Both the position numbers and the translations under genes were made by a program. Below the pieces are notes generated by a model that was not told the DNA's origin, searched no databases, and saw nothing but the letters and a program-made list of their open reading frames with translations. DNA of 64,000 nt, taken from assembly GCF_025397915.1 (NCBI RefSeq), contig NZ_JALIDZ010000014.1:1-64000 (forward strand), read 5' to 3'. Of the stretch, positions 15,249-24,651 are shown piece after piece. Every line of letters begins with the position of its first letter. The stretch's first letter is position 1. The DNA is from Microbaculum marinisediminis (GTDB lineage: Bacteria > Pseudomonadota > Alphaproteobacteria > Rhizobiales > Tepidamorphaceae).

Positions 15249-16424
15249 TCACAACCGGCCAAGATCGTCCTCGATCCCGGCCAGGGATTCCAACGTGTTC
15301 GCGGCGGCGAAGTGGTCGATCAGCGGCAGCGCCGCCGCCATCGCCCGCGTGATCGGCTCGTAGTCGCGCCAGCCCAGCATCGGGTTGAGCCAGACGATAC
15401 GGCGCACCCGCTTCTTCAACCGCGTCAACTCGGCGACCAGCGTCTCCGGCGTGCCGGTATCGTAGCCGTCGCTCAACACCATGAAGACCGTGCGCGAATT
15501 GAGCGCGCGCTTGGCGTAGCGGTCGTTGAAGACCTTCAGGCATTCGCCGAGCCTCGTGCCGCCGCCGAAGCCCTCGGCCATCAGCGCCAGCCGGGTCATG
15601 GCCTTCACGGTGTCCTTGTCTTTGAGCGCATCGGTGACCCGGATCAGCCGCGTGTGGAACAGGTAGGCGTCGGCGTCGATCCACTCGCAGACCAGCCCCT
15701 TCACGAACTGCAGGAAAAAGCGGCTGTACAGCTTCATCGAGCCCGACACGTCGAGCAGCACGACGATGCGCACCGGACGGTCCGGACGGGCACGACGGAC
15801 CAGCGTAATGGGCTCGCCGCCATGGCCGATATTGGCGCGAATGGTGCGGCGCAGGTCGAGCTTCGGCCCCTTCGCCGCGACAGAGAAACGCCGCGACAGG
15901 CGGTAGCGCATGGCCGCGGCCAGCCTGTAGGCGAGCCGCTCGGCCTCGGCGATCTCGTCGCGGTCGGCGACATGGCGAAGATCCGCCTTGCGCACCGCGG
16001 TCTGCCGCGAGGCGACGATGCGGCCCGCCGCCTCGCCCGCGGCATCCTGTTCAGTGTCCCCTCCCCCGCGCGCATCGCCGAGGCCGCTTGCCGCGCTGTC
16101 GGGCAGATGATCGGACCAGATCGTCGGTTTCGTCGCGGCCGCGCGCTGGTGCGGACTGCCCGCACCGGCCGCCGTGCGTTCGCGCCCGCGGGCAAACCAG
16201 TAGGCTTCGAACAGGTCGTCGAAGCGCGCCCATTCCTCGTGCCTGCCGGTCAGCAGGATTTTCAGGCCGTTGCGCACCTGCGCCGCCTGAAGCGGCCCGA
16301 TCCGGTCGATGAGCGTCAGCGCGGCCTGCGTCTCGGCCGGACCGACGGCGAAATCGTTCAGCCGCAGATGGTCTATGAAGCCGGCCACCCGGCGGGCGAT
16401 TGGCGCGTGGGCGGGCGCGGTCAT
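15249..16424 (-). CDS. coxE: CoxE, von Willebrand factor A domain protein for CODH maturation
   Basis: A 391-residue protein. The C-terminal VWA domain (about 205-385) has the MIDAS signature DVSGSM and downstream SDGYDTGTPETL. The N-terminal helical part ends in the RRFSVAAKGPKLDLRRTIRA block typical of CoxE. It partners the MoxR ATPase CoxD, whose stop overlaps its ATG by 4 bases (16421-16424). In the known cox systems CoxD and CoxE act together to build the [CuSMoO2] cluster. Confidence 0.92.
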   Translation of the reverse strand: MTAPAHAPIARRVAGFIDHLRLNDFAVGPAETQAALTLIDRIGPLQAAQVRNGLKILLTGRHEEWARFDDLFEAYWFARGRERTAAGAGSPHQRAAATKPTIWSDHLPDSAASGLGDARGGGDTEQDAAGEAAGRIVASRQTAVRKADLRHVADRDEIAEAERLAYRLAAAMRYRLSRRFSVAAKGPKLDLRRTIRANIGHGGEPITLVRRARPDRPVRIVVLLDVSGSMKLYSRFFLQFVKGLVCEWIDADAYLFHTRLIRVTDALKDKDTVKAMTRLALMAEGFGGGTRLGECLKVFNDRYAKRALNSRTVFMVLSDGYDTGTPETLVAELTRLKKRVRRIVWLNPMLGWRDYEPITRAMAAALPLIDHFAAANTLESLAGIEDDLGRL

Positions 16425-17299
16425 GCCGCGTGGCCGACGAGCCGGCCGGTGACCTCCCGGGTCACCGCCTTGGCGTCGGCTTCCGTCTTCAACAGGCAGA
16501 TCAGGCTCGACTGGAAGGCGTCGGGATCCTGGTCGAGGGTCTTGAGGCCCAGTCCGGTCAGCGCCGCGGCCCAGTCGAGTGTCTCGGCGATGCCGGGCGC
16601 TTTCTCCAGGTCTTCCTTCCGCAGTTCCCGCACGAAACGGGCGACCTGCACCGCGAGCTGCTCCTCGATGTCGGGCAGATGCGACAGGATGATCGCCAGT
16701 TCCCGCTCGGGATCCGGGAACTCGACATAGGCGTAGAGGCAGCGCCGCCTCAGCGCGTCTGAGAGCTCGCGCGTCCCGTTCGAGGTGAGAATGACGTGCG
16801 GAACACTCTTCGCCGTGACAGTGCCAAGCTCGGGGATGGTGATCTGGAAATCCGACAGGATCTCCAGGAGATAGGCCTCGAATTCCTCGTCCGCCCGGTC
16901 GATTTCGTCGATCAGCAGCACCGGCGCCTTGTCCTGGCTGATCGCTTCCAGCAGCGGACGGCGCAGCAGATAGTCTTCGGAAAAGATGTGCTTTTCGATC
17001 TCGGCGGCGCCGATGTTCTCGTGCTCGCTCGCCTTGATCGCCAGAAGCTGGCGCTGGTAGTTCCACTCGTAGATCGCCGCGTTGGCGTCCAGTCCTTCGT
17101 AGCACTGCAGCCGGATCAGCCTGGTATCCAGGATCGCGGCAAGCGCCTTGGCGATCTCCGTCTTGCCTACGCCCGCCTCGCCCTCCAGCAGGAGCGGCCG
17201 CTTCAGCGTCAGGGCGAGCTGCAGCGCCGTCGCCAGCGTATCGTCGGCGACATAGTGAACCTGGGCGAGGCGTTGCTTGAGATCCGCGACTGTTTCCAT
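16421..17299 (-). CDS. coxD: CoxD, MoxR-type AAA+ ATPase
   Basis: A 292-residue MoxR AAA+ ATPase. Walker A is GEAGVGKTE (about 40-48), Walker B is VLLIDEIDRAD, sensor 1 is ILTSNGTREL and the arginine-finger region is ALRRRCLYAYVEFPDPERE. It is a chaperone-like ATPase that works with the VWA partner CoxE. It is translationally coupled to coxE (ATGA) and separated from coxL by 108 bp containing a hairpin. Confidence 0.92.
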   Translation of the reverse strand: METVADLKQRLAQVHYVADDTLATALQLALTLKRPLLLEGEAGVGKTEIAKALAAILDTRLIRLQCYEGLDANAAIYEWNYQRQLLAIKASEHENIGAAEIEKHIFSEDYLLRRPLLEAISQDKAPVLLIDEIDRADEEFEAYLLEILSDFQITIPELGTVTAKSVPHVILTSNGTRELSDALRRRCLYAYVEFPDPERELAIILSHLPDIEEQLAVQVARFVRELRKEDLEKAPGIAETLDWAAALTGLGLKTLDQDPDAFQSSLICLLKTEADAKAVTREVTGRLVGHAA

Positions 17300-17365
17300 G
17301 GTCCTAACTTGGGAATACCGGAGACCGAATACGAGATCCGGCCCCCGGCACCCTCCCCAGACATA

Positions 17366-17393
17366 GAGCGGTCCAATCTGGCAAGAACCGCTC
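17366..17393 (-). terminator. hairpin between coxL and coxD
   Basis: GAGCGGT (17366-17372) pairs with ACCGCTC (17387-17393) around a 14-base loop. It may lower expression of the maturation genes relative to the structural genes. There is no T-run, so this is a weak call. Confidence 0.35.
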
Positions 17394-17407
17394 CTAGCCC
17401 CGGTCGT

Positions 17408-19828
17408 TCAGCCGTTCAGGCCGAGCTTTTCCGCCGTCTTCCAGACCCGCCAGTGATCATGCGGCATCTGGGTATGCGTCAGGCCCTTGTGGGCGAACGC
17501 ATCGTTGACCGCGTTCGAGAAGGCCGATACGCCGCCGACATTCGGGCTTTCGCCCACGCCCTTGGCGCCGATCGGGTGATGCGGCGACGGCGTCACCGTG
17601 TAGTCGGTCTCCCAGGCCGGGGTCTCGACCGCGGTCGGCAGGAAGAAATCGAGCAGGCTGCTGCCCTTGACGTTGCCGATCTCGTCGTAGGCGATCTCCT
17701 GGCCCATGGCGATCGCCAGCGACTCCGTCAGGCCGCCATGCACCTGCCCCTCGATGATCATCGGGTTGATCCGCGTACCGCAATCGTCCAGCGCGTAGAA
17801 GCGGCGGATGTCCGTGACGCCGGTGTCGACGTCGACGTCGACGACGCAGATATAGGCCCCGAACGGATAGGTCATGTTCGGCGGATCGTAGTAGCTGACC
17901 GCCTCGAGACCCGGCTCGAGACCCGGGATCGCCTGGTTGTAGGCGGCGAACGCGATCTCGGCCATCGTCTTGTGCTGCTCGGGATTGCCCTTCACCTGGA
18001 AGCGGTCGACGTCCCATTCGAGGTCGTCCTCGTGCACCTCGAGCAGATAGGCGGCGATCATCTGTGCCTTGGCGCGGATCTTACGACCGGCCATCGCGGT
18101 GGCCGCGCCGGCGACCGGCGTCGATCGCGAGCCGTAGGTGCCCAGACCGTAGGGCGCGGTATCGGTATCGCCCTCCTCGACGGTGATCTGGTCGGCGGGA
18201 ATGCCGATTTCGCTCGCCAGGATCTGCGCGAACGTCGTGGCGTGGCCCTGCCCCTGGCTGATCGTGCCGAGCCGGGCGATGGCGCTGCCCGTCGGGTGGA
18301 TGCGGATTTCGCAGGAGTCGAACATGCCGAGCCCCAGGATGTCGCAGTTCTTCACCGGTCCGGCCCCGACGATCTCGGTGAAGAAGGCGACGCCGATGCC
18401 CATCAGCTTGCGGGTCTCGCCGCGATCGAAGGCCTCGCGGTTCGCGTTCTGCTCGGCGCGCAGCCCGGCGTAGTCGACGGTCTTCATCGCCTTGTCGAGC
18501 GCCGTCTCGTAGTCGCCGGAATCGTATTCCCAGCCGAGCGCAGAGGTATAGGGGAACTGGTCCTTCCGGATGAAGTTCTTCATCCGGATCTCGGCCGGGT
18601 CCATGTCCAGCTTGCGCGCCAGAATGTCGATCATCCGCTCGATGAAGTAGGACGCCTCCGTCACCCGGAACGAGCAGCGATAGGCGACCCCGCCCGGCGC
18701 CTTGTTGGTGTAGACGCCGTCGACCGACACGTGCGCCAGCGGAATGTCGTACGACCCCGTGCAGATATTGAAGAATCCGGCCGGGAACTTCGTCGGATCG
18801 GCGCAGGCGTCGAACGCGCCGTGATCGGCGAGCACGTGGCAGTCGAGCGCCGTGATGCGCCCGTCCCTGGTCGCCGCGATCTTGCCGCTCATGTGATAGT
18901 CGCGGGCGAACGCCGTGGACGTCAGGTTCTCCATGCGATCCTCGACCCACTTGATCGGCACGCCGGTGACGATCGAGGCGACGGCGGCGCAGATGTAGCC
19001 GGGATAGACGCCGACCTTGTTGCCGAAGCCGCCGCCGATATCCGGCGAGATGATGCGGATGTTGTGCTCGGGGATGTTGGTGATCAGCGAGGCGACCGTG
19101 CGCACCGCGTGCGGCGCCTGGAAGGTGCCCCAGATGGTCAGCTTGCCGTTCACCTTGTCCATCGAGGCGACGCAGCCGCAGGTCTCGAGCGGACAAGGAT
19201 GGACGCGCTGATAGGTGATCAGTTCTTCGGCCACCACGTCGGCGCCCTCGATCGCCTTGTGAGTGTCCTCCCTGTCGCCGACCGACCAGTTGAAGATGTG
19301 GTTGTAGTGCTTCCTCGGCCCGTGCGCGCCGTCCATCTTGTCCTTGATGTCCTCGCGCAGGAGGGGCGCGTTCTCGTCCATCGCCTTGAAGGCGTTGTTG
19401 ATGGCGGGAAGCTGCTCGTAGTCGACCTCGACGAGGTCCACCGCGTCGGCGGCGACATAGCGGTTCTCGGCGACGACGAAGGCGACTTCCTGGCCCTGGA
19501 ACAGGACCTTCTCGTCGGCCAGCACCGCCTGCACGTCGCCGGCCAGCGTGGGCATGTAGTGCAGGTTCAGCGGCTTCAGGTCGTCGGCGGTCAGCACCGC
19601 GACCACGCCGGGCACGGCCATCGCCGCATCCTTGTTGATCGACTTGATGCGGGCGTGGCCATAGGGACTGCGCACGAAATCGCCGAACAGCATGCCGGGG
19701 AGCTTGATGTCGTCGACATAGTGGCCCTTGCCCTGGGTGAACCGCGCGTCCTCGACGCGCTTGCGCTTGCAGCCGAGGCCCTGGAGCTTCTCGGCGCGTT
19801 CGACGGTTGTCGGGGTCTGGTCGTTCAT
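17408..19828 (-). CDS. coxL: CoxL, large subunit of form I aerobic carbon monoxide dehydrogenase
   Basis: An 806-residue molybdopterin-binding subunit of the xanthine oxidase family. The diagnostic form I active-site loop AYRCSFR is present at residues 382-388, with Cys385 expected to carry the Cu-S-Mo centre; form II enzymes have AYRGAGR instead. Other cofactor-contact stretches are [12 protein letters not shown] (about 262), QGQGHAT and the C-terminal [12 protein letters not shown]. Glu in the last of these is the conserved catalytic base. It oxidises CO to CO2 in complex with CoxS and CoxM. It overlaps coxS by 4 bases and is followed by the maturation genes. Confidence 0.97.
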   Translation of the reverse strand: MNDQTPTTVERAEKLQGLGCKRKRVEDARFTQGKGHYVDDIKLPGMLFGDFVRSPYGHARIKSINKDAAMAVPGVVAVLTADDLKPLNLHYMPTLAGDVQAVLADEKVLFQGQEVAFVVAENRYVAADAVDLVEVDYEQLPAINNAFKAMDENAPLLREDIKDKMDGAHGPRKHYNHIFNWSVGDREDTHKAIEGADVVAEELITYQRVHPCPLETCGCVASMDKVNGKLTIWGTFQAPHAVRTVASLITNIPEHNIRIISPDIGGGFGNKVGVYPGYICAAVASIVTGVPIKWVEDRMENLTSTAFARDYHMSGKIAATRDGRITALDCHVLADHGAFDACADPTKFPAGFFNICTGSYDIPLAHVSVDGVYTNKAPGGVAYRCSFRVTEASYFIERMIDILARKLDMDPAEIRMKNFIRKDQFPYTSALGWEYDSGDYETALDKAMKTVDYAGLRAEQNANREAFDRGETRKLMGIGVAFFTEIVGAGPVKNCDILGLGMFDSCEIRIHPTGSAIARLGTISQGQGHATTFAQILASEIGIPADQITVEEGDTDTAPYGLGTYGSRSTPVAGAATAMAGRKIRAKAQMIAAYLLEVHEDDLEWDVDRFQVKGNPEQHKTMAEIAFAAYNQAIPGLEPGLEAVSYYDPPNMTYPFGAYICVVDVDVDTGVTDIRRFYALDDCGTRINPMIIEGQVHGGLTESLAIAMGQEIAYDEIGNVKGSSLLDFFLPTAVETPAWETDYTVTPSPHHPIGAKGVGESPNVGGVSAFSNAVNDAFAHKGLTHTQMPHDHWRVWKTAEKLGLNG

Positions 19829-20319
19829 TCCGCTGCCTCCCTCGCGCCGGCGAGCTCATCTGCCGCGGCGCTGATGGCTTTGACGATGTTCTGGTATCCG
19901 GTGCAGCGGCACAGATTGCCGGAGATGCCCATCCGGATCTCGTCCTCGGTCGGATTCGGGTTCTCCTGCAGCAGCCGGTAGGCCCGGGTGATCATGCCCG
20001 GCGTGCAGAAGCCGCACTGCAGGCCATGGTGCTCGCGGAAGGCCTCCTGCAGCGCGTGCAGGGTCCCGTCCGGCGCGGCAATGCCCTCGATCGTGGTGAT
20101 GTCCGCGCCGTTCGCCTGGGAGACGAACATCGTACAGGCCTTCACCGATTGGCCGTCCAGGTCCACCGTGCAGGCGCCGCAATGGCTGGTGTCGCAGCCG
20201 ATATGCGGACCGGTGAGGTTCAGCTCCTCGCGCAGGAAGTGGACGAGGAGCATGCGCGGTTCGGCAAGGCCCTCTACCGCCTTGCCGTTGACCGTCATCT
20301 TGACGTGCATCTTGCTCAT
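19825..20319 (-). CDS. coxS: CoxS, [2Fe-2S] small subunit of CO dehydrogenase
   Basis: A 164-residue iron-sulfur subunit. The plant-ferredoxin-type cluster ligands are Cys42, Cys47, Cys50 and Cys62 ([10 protein letters not shown] ... KAC). The second cluster is held by Cys102, Cys105, Cys137 and Cys139 (CGFC ... CRC). It carries electrons from the molybdenum site in CoxL to the FAD in CoxM. It sits between coxM (19 bp gap) and coxL (ATGA overlap). Confidence 0.96.
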   Translation of the reverse strand: MSKMHVKMTVNGKAVEGLAEPRMLLVHFLREELNLTGPHIGCDTSHCGACTVDLDGQSVKACTMFVSQANGADITTIEGIAAPDGTLHALQEAFREHHGLQCGFCTPGMITRAYRLLQENPNPTEDEIRMGISGNLCRCTGYQNIVKAISAAADELAGAREAAE

Positions 20320-20338
20320 GTCGGTCTCTCGAATGGTG

Positions 20339-21202
20339 TCAGCGGGCGCGGGAGGCGGCGCGGGCGATGCCGCGGCGCACCATCTGGCCTGCGATCCGGG
20401 TACGGAAATCCGCCGGGCCGCGGCCGTCCTCGGCCGGCTGGCAGATGGATTCGGCGGCGGCGACGGCGGCGTTCACCGCAACGGCATCCAGTTCCGTACC
20501 GACGAGCGCGGCCCCGGCGGCCTCGGCGAACAACGGCGTGTCGGCGACATTGGTCAGCGCGATCGAGGCGCTGTCGCATTTGCCGCCGGACATGGTGAGG
20601 ATCACCGCCGCGGCGGCGGTGGCGTAGTCCCCGATCTTGCGCTTCTGTTTCTCGTAGGCGTAGCCGTGACCCTTCGGCGGCGCCTCAATCCTGATCGCCG
20701 TCAGCATCTCGCCCGCATCGAGGGCCGTGAAGTAGGCCGCCTCGTAGAAGTCGCGGGCGGAGACCTCGCGCGAACCGTTCGGACCGACGAGCACATAGGC
20801 CGCGTCAAGCGCCTGCATCAGCGCCGGCATGTCGTTGCCGGGATCGCCGTTGGCGACGTTGCCGCCGATGGTGCCGAGGTTGCGGATCTGCGGGTCGGCG
20901 ATCTGCAGAGCCGTCTCGCGCAGGATCGGGCAATATTCGGCGAGCAGGCCGGAGTCGATCACCTCCGCCTGCGTGGTCATGGCGCGGATGGTAAGGGTTC
21001 CGTCGGCTTCGTCGATGCCCTTCAACTCGCCGATGTGGCGCAGGTCGATCAGGGTTTCCGGCACCGCCATCCTGAGCTTCATCATCGGGATCAGGCTGTG
21101 GCCGCCGGCCAAGACACGCCCGTCCTCGCCGGCTTCGGCGAGAAGCGACAGCGCCTCGGCCACCGTCGAGGGACGATGGTAGTCGAATGCTCCAGGTATC
21201 AT
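20339..21202 (-). CDS. coxM: CoxM, FAD-binding medium subunit of CO dehydrogenase
   Basis: A 287-residue FAD-binding subunit starting [18 protein letters not shown]. The two FAD-contact motifs are AGGHSLIP (about 32-39) and [14 protein letters not shown] (about 111-124). It passes electrons from CoxS toward the quinone pool. The start at 21202 is set by an AGGAGGAG ribosome-binding site; an in-frame start 36 bases upstream is less likely. It is the first structural gene, with 161 bp upstream that contain the direct repeats at 21308-21349. Confidence 0.95.
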   Translation of the reverse strand: MIPGAFDYHRPSTVAEALSLLAEAGEDGRVLAGGHSLIPMMKLRMAVPETLIDLRHIGELKGIDEADGTLTIRAMTTQAEVIDSGLLAEYCPILRETALQIADPQIRNLGTIGGNVANGDPGNDMPALMQALDAAYVLVGPNGSREVSARDFYEAAYFTALDAGEMLTAIRIEAPPKGHGYAYEKQKRKIGDYATAAAAVILTMSGGKCDSASIALTNVADTPLFAEAAGAALVGTELDAVAVNAAVAAAESICQPAEDGRGPADFRTRIAGQMVRRGIARAASRAR

Positions 21203-21307
21203 GGTCTCCTCCTCATGCGGCTTCTTGGTCGACCGCACATTGGGAGGAACGATGGGACCGCAGGCGCTACCGTTGCGAGATCAAACTACCCGGACGCGCG
21301 TGAATTT

Positions 21308-21349
21308 CACGAAATGCGGGCTGGCTGCACGAAATGCGGGAAATGCGGG
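21308..21349 (-). promoter_or_regulatory. direct repeats upstream of coxM, candidate LytTR-type regulator site
   Basis: CACGAAATGCGGG occurs twice on the plus strand, at 21308-21320 and 21328-21340, exactly 20 bp apart. A third partial copy (AAATGCGGG) is at 21341-21349. Read toward coxM (minus strand) the unit is CCCGCATTTCGTG. LytTR-domain regulators are known to bind direct repeats about two helix turns apart. The gene just upstream, coxC, encodes such a domain. This is therefore the best candidate for the CO- or CoxC-dependent control site of coxMSL. Confidence 0.5.
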
Positions 21350-21363
21350 GCCCGATGGATCGG

Positions 21364-22590
21364 CTACTGCAGGCCGAGCGCCTTCTGGACGTCCGAGATC
21401 CGCGAGCGGCTGACGGGAATCCTGACCTCCCGGTCGCCGCTCAGGAAACAGAACGCCTTGTCGCCTTCACGCTTGAATCCCGCCACATGGCGCAGATTCA
21501 CGAGATAACTGCGATGGGTCCGGATAAACGGTGCCGTTTCGATGGCTTTTTCGACCCTGGAGATGGACCAGGGGCAGAAAAACTCGGCGGACCCGTTGAT
21601 GACGCGCGTGTAGTGGCCGTCGGCCCGGAAGGCGGAGATCTGCTCGGTGGCCAGGAACCGGATCGTATTGTCGCGCTCATAGGGAATCCGGCCGGACAGG
21701 CCCGGATCCGGCTTCTTTTCGTTCGGGCCGCCGGCGACATAGGCCTTGGACAGGGCTGAATCCGCCTTCGGCGGCACACTCACCGTTCCGGAGGCGCCCG
21801 CAACGGTAACGGGCGCGCCCCCGGGAACGCCCCCTGGAACACCGATGGCCACGCCGGCCGGCCGCATGGCCAGCCGCGCCTGGTTCTCGACCGGGATGGC
21901 CATCAGCAGGAACAGGCCGCAGATGACGAAGGAAGCGAGCGCGACGATCATCGCCAGCGTCCCCGTCGAGATGTTCGGGGTGGCGACGAAGACGACCGTA
22001 TCGGTGGCTTCGAAGGTGGTGAAGATCATCGCCACGTAATGCATCGCGGAAATGGCGAGGCCGAGCACCACCGCGCCGCACGCCGTCATCACCCAGGTTC
22101 GCCGGCGATAGGCGAGCTCGAGCGCCAGGACCGATGAGCCTATGCCGATCGCCGTCGACAGGACGAGACCGATCGGTTTGTAGGCGATGACGCAGTTCCC
22201 GGTGATCGCCGTCATGCCGATATAGTGCATGGAAACGATGCCCAGCCCCGTCAGCGTACCGGCGATCAGGATACGATCCTGCGTCCTTGCGCCGAAATGC
22301 AGCGCGATCAGCCCGACGCCGACGACGAGGATCGCCACCAGGGCGGAAATGAGCGTCGGCAGCGCACTGTAGGAGATCGTCAGGGGAATGCTGACCGCGA
22401 GCATGCCGACGAAATGCATCGACCATATGCTGCCGCCAAGCGCGACCGCAGCTTCGGCGATGCGCGGGCGGCGGGCGGCGGGATCGAGGTGCCGCAATCC
22501 GCTCGTCAGTCGCAGGCCGGTGAACGCCCCCATGATCGCTACCAGCACGGAAGCGACCACCAGGGCCGGATCGTAGGTGACGCTGACCAT
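21364..22590 (-). CDS. coxC: CoxC-like membrane regulator: MHYT sensor plus LytTR DNA-binding domain
   Basis: A 408-residue protein. The first 230 residues form seven membrane spans of the MHYT type, with signature repeats WSMHFVGM (about 56), SMHYIGM (about 119) and AMHYVAM (about 183). MHYT domains are proposed to bind copper and sense CO, O2 or NO. After a proline/glycine-rich linker, a LytTR DNA-binding domain fills about residues 305-405 (DNTIRFLATEQISAF ... RTHRSYLVNLRHVAGF). This layout is that of CoxC/CoxH in known cox clusters. It lies directly upstream of coxM on the same strand. Confidence 0.9.
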   Translation of the reverse strand: MVSVTYDPALVVASVLVAIMGAFTGLRLTSGLRHLDPAARRPRIAEAAVALGGSIWSMHFVGMLAVSIPLTISYSALPTLISALVAILVVGVGLIALHFGARTQDRILIAGTLTGLGIVSMHYIGMTAITGNCVIAYKPIGLVLSTAIGIGSSVLALELAYRRRTWVMTACGAVVLGLAISAMHYVAMIFTTFEATDTVVFVATPNISTGTLAMIVALASFVICGLFLLMAIPVENQARLAMRPAGVAIGVPGGVPGGAPVTVAGASGTVSVPPKADSALSKAYVAGGPNEKKPDPGLSGRIPYERDNTIRFLATEQISAFRADGHYTRVINGSAEFFCPWSISRVEKAIETAPFIRTHRSYLVNLRHVAGFKREGDKAFCFLSGDREVRIPVSRSRISDVQKALGLQ

Positions 22591-22788
22591 TCTTTGATCT
22601 TAGGCCATCGCGGCCGGGACGTTTCCTCGCCCCGAGTCCTACCAAGTCCTGCCATGCGACGGCAAGGGTGCCCCCGGCGTCCTCACGAACAGGTGCGCGG
22701 CGATGCTCTGCGATGAAACGGATGGTCGGCACGGAAAGGACGAACCTGACCGCCCTTTTTCGCCCAAACGCTCCCGTTTCGCCCAGCC

Positions 22789-24075
22789 CTAGCGGCCAAA
22801 TCCCGCGCTGTAGGGGAGCCATGTCGCAAGGCCCGGCGCGGCGATCAGCAGCAGCAATCCGCCGATCAGCAGCAGAACGTAAGGCAGCGCGCCACGCACC
22901 ACCTCCGACAACGGCGCGTCGGTGATGCCCTTGATCACGAACAGGTTCATTCCCACCGGCGGCGTGACCAGCGCCAGCTCCAGGTTGAGCATCAGCAAGA
23001 CGCCGTACCACACCGGATCGATGCCGAGCTGCGCCATGGTCGGCAGCAGGATCGGCGTCGTGATCAGGATGATCGATATCGTCTCCAGGAACATGCCCAT
23101 CACGAAGATCAGCACCATGACGACGGCAATGAAGCCGAGCGGACCGAGGCCGAAATGCGTGACCGCCTCGGTGACGCCGACGGGCAGCCGGATGATGGTG
23201 ATCGCGTGTCCGAAGATGCCCGCCCCCGCGATGATCATGAAGACCATCAGCGACGTGCGCATGGTCTGGTAGGCGCAGACATAGAGATCGCGGACGCCGA
23301 AATTGCGATAGACGAGCACCGCGACGGCGAGCGCATAGAAGGAGCCGGCGGCGGCAGCCTCGGAGGCGGTGAAGACGCCGAAGAATATGCCGCCCATGAT
23401 GATCGGCGGCGCGAGCACCGCCCAGATCGAGCGGCGGATCGCACCGATCGCCCTGGACCAGCCGGCCCAGTCCGGCGTTTCGATGCCCTTGGCCGGTTTT
23501 GCGCTGGCGACGCAATAGAGCGCGAAGACCGCCGCCATGATCAGGCCGGGCACCAGGCCGGCGAGGAACAGGGCTCCGATCGAGACTTCGGAGACGATGG
23601 CATAAAGGATCATCGGTCCCGACGGCGGGATCAGGATGCCGAGGGTGCCGCCGGCGGCGATCACGCCGAGCGCATCGCGCTCCGGATAGCCGAACCGCTT
23701 CATCTGCGGGATCGCGCTCGAGCCGATGCTGAGGGCGGTCGCCACCGAGGAGCCGGAGATGGCGGCGAAGATCGTGCAGGACGCGACGGTGGCGACTCCC
23801 AGGCCGCCGCGCACATGGCCGATCACCGTGTGCGCCATGTCGTAGAGATCGTCGATCACCTTCGCCCGGATCATCACCTGCGCCATGAAGACGAACAGCG
23901 GAATCGTGGTCAGGATCGAATTGTCGAAATGGGAGAACACCGTATCGGCGATGCCCGAGACCTTGCCTTCGGCAATGCCGAGGACCGCGATCCCGGTCAG
24001 GCCGAGCGCGGCGAAGATCGGCATGCCCGACAGGAGCAGCAGGAGCAGGCCGCCGAAGACGAGGACGATCGTCAT
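22789..24075 (-). CDS. dctM: TRAP transporter large permease (DctM)
   Basis: A 428-residue membrane protein with about 12 spans and typical DctM family features (IPPSGPMILYAIVSEVSIGALFLAG, and GMFLETISIILITTPILLP near the C-terminus). With DctQ and DctP it forms a sodium-driven importer of organic acids. It is the last gene of the dctP-dctQ-dctM unit and overlaps dctQ by 4 bases. It ends 198 bp before coxC on the same strand. Confidence 0.93.
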   Translation of the reverse strand: MTIVLVFGGLLLLLLSGMPIFAALGLTGIAVLGIAEGKVSGIADTVFSHFDNSILTTIPLFVFMAQVMIRAKVIDDLYDMAHTVIGHVRGGLGVATVASCTIFAAISGSSVATALSIGSSAIPQMKRFGYPERDALGVIAAGGTLGILIPPSGPMILYAIVSEVSIGALFLAGLVPGLIMAAVFALYCVASAKPAKGIETPDWAGWSRAIGAIRRSIWAVLAPPIIMGGIFFGVFTASEAAAAGSFYALAVAVLVYRNFGVRDLYVCAYQTMRTSLMVFMIIAGAGIFGHAITIIRLPVGVTEAVTHFGLGPLGFIAVVMVLIFVMGMFLETISIILITTPILLPTMAQLGIDPVWYGVLLMLNLELALVTPPVGMNLFVIKGITDAPLSEVVRGALPYVLLLIGGLLLLIAAPGLATWLPYSAGFGR

Positions 24076-24638
24076 TGCCGGCCGGTTCCCGCGCCCGGCC
24101 CCGCGCCTGTCGCCTTACCCGGCCCCACCGCCGCGTCGAGTATGCGTGCCAGTGCCGTCGCCACCAGTAGCACCGAGCCGATCAAAACAGGCGACTTCGG
24201 GATCCACATGGCGATTTCGAGATATCCGGGGGAATAGGACCCGAAGTCGTAGGCGAAGGTAACGGAGCGCCAGGCGCTCCAGCCGAGGACGACCGAGAAG
24301 ACGAGGACCGCGAGATCGCCCCAGAGCCTGAGGCCTCGGGCGGCGCGGGGCCCCACCCGGTCGGCGATAAGATCGATCGAAATGTGGTCGCCGCGGCGCA
24401 GCGCCTCGGCCGCCCCCAGCATGATCGCGGCCACCAGCAGGTAGCCCAGCAGCTCGTCGCCGCCGAGGATCGGCGCGTTGAGCAGGTAGCGGTACGTGAT
24501 CGCATAGATGACGACCGCGAGCATGACCAGGATCAGAAGCGCGCTCAGGAATCCGCACAGGCGTGCCAGCGCGTAGACCACGCGGCTGAGTGGATGGGAG
24601 GCGTCAGCCGCCTCCCCCCCTTCGGTCATGAAGCTCAT
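24072..24638 (-). CDS. dctQ: TRAP transporter small permease (DctQ)
   Basis: A 188-residue protein with four membrane spans (ALLILVMLAVVIYAITYRYL, LGYLLVAAIMLGAAEAL, LAVLVFSVVLGWSAW, SPVLIGSVLLVATALARILD). It has the DctQ hallmark of an R-x-x-x-H/D-like turn between spans (RRGDHISIDLIAD). The N-terminus is cytoplasmic and acidic. It overlaps dctM by 4 bases and follows dctP by 13 bp. Confidence 0.9.
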   Translation of the reverse strand: MSFMTEGGEAADASHPLSRVVYALARLCGFLSALLILVMLAVVIYAITYRYLLNAPILGGDELLGYLLVAAIMLGAAEALRRGDHISIDLIADRVGPRAARGLRLWGDLAVLVFSVVLGWSAWRSVTFAYDFGSYSPGYLEIAMWIPKSPVLIGSVLLVATALARILDAAVGPGKATGAGPGAGTGRQ

Positions 24639-24651
24639 CGCAAGCTGCGCC

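Noticed and set aside
16796-19981. A 1061-codon open frame on the plus strand, the longest in the window
   Set aside because: It lies wholly opposite coxD, coxL and the end of coxS, whose cofactor motifs prove the minus-strand genes. The plus-strand product is Arg/Asp/Gly/His-rich with no domain. It is a by-product of high GC.
21308-21349. A possible minimal CRISPR-like array
   Set aside because: The repeats are 13 bp with a 7-bp gap and only two or three copies, and no cas gene is near. A regulator site fits better.
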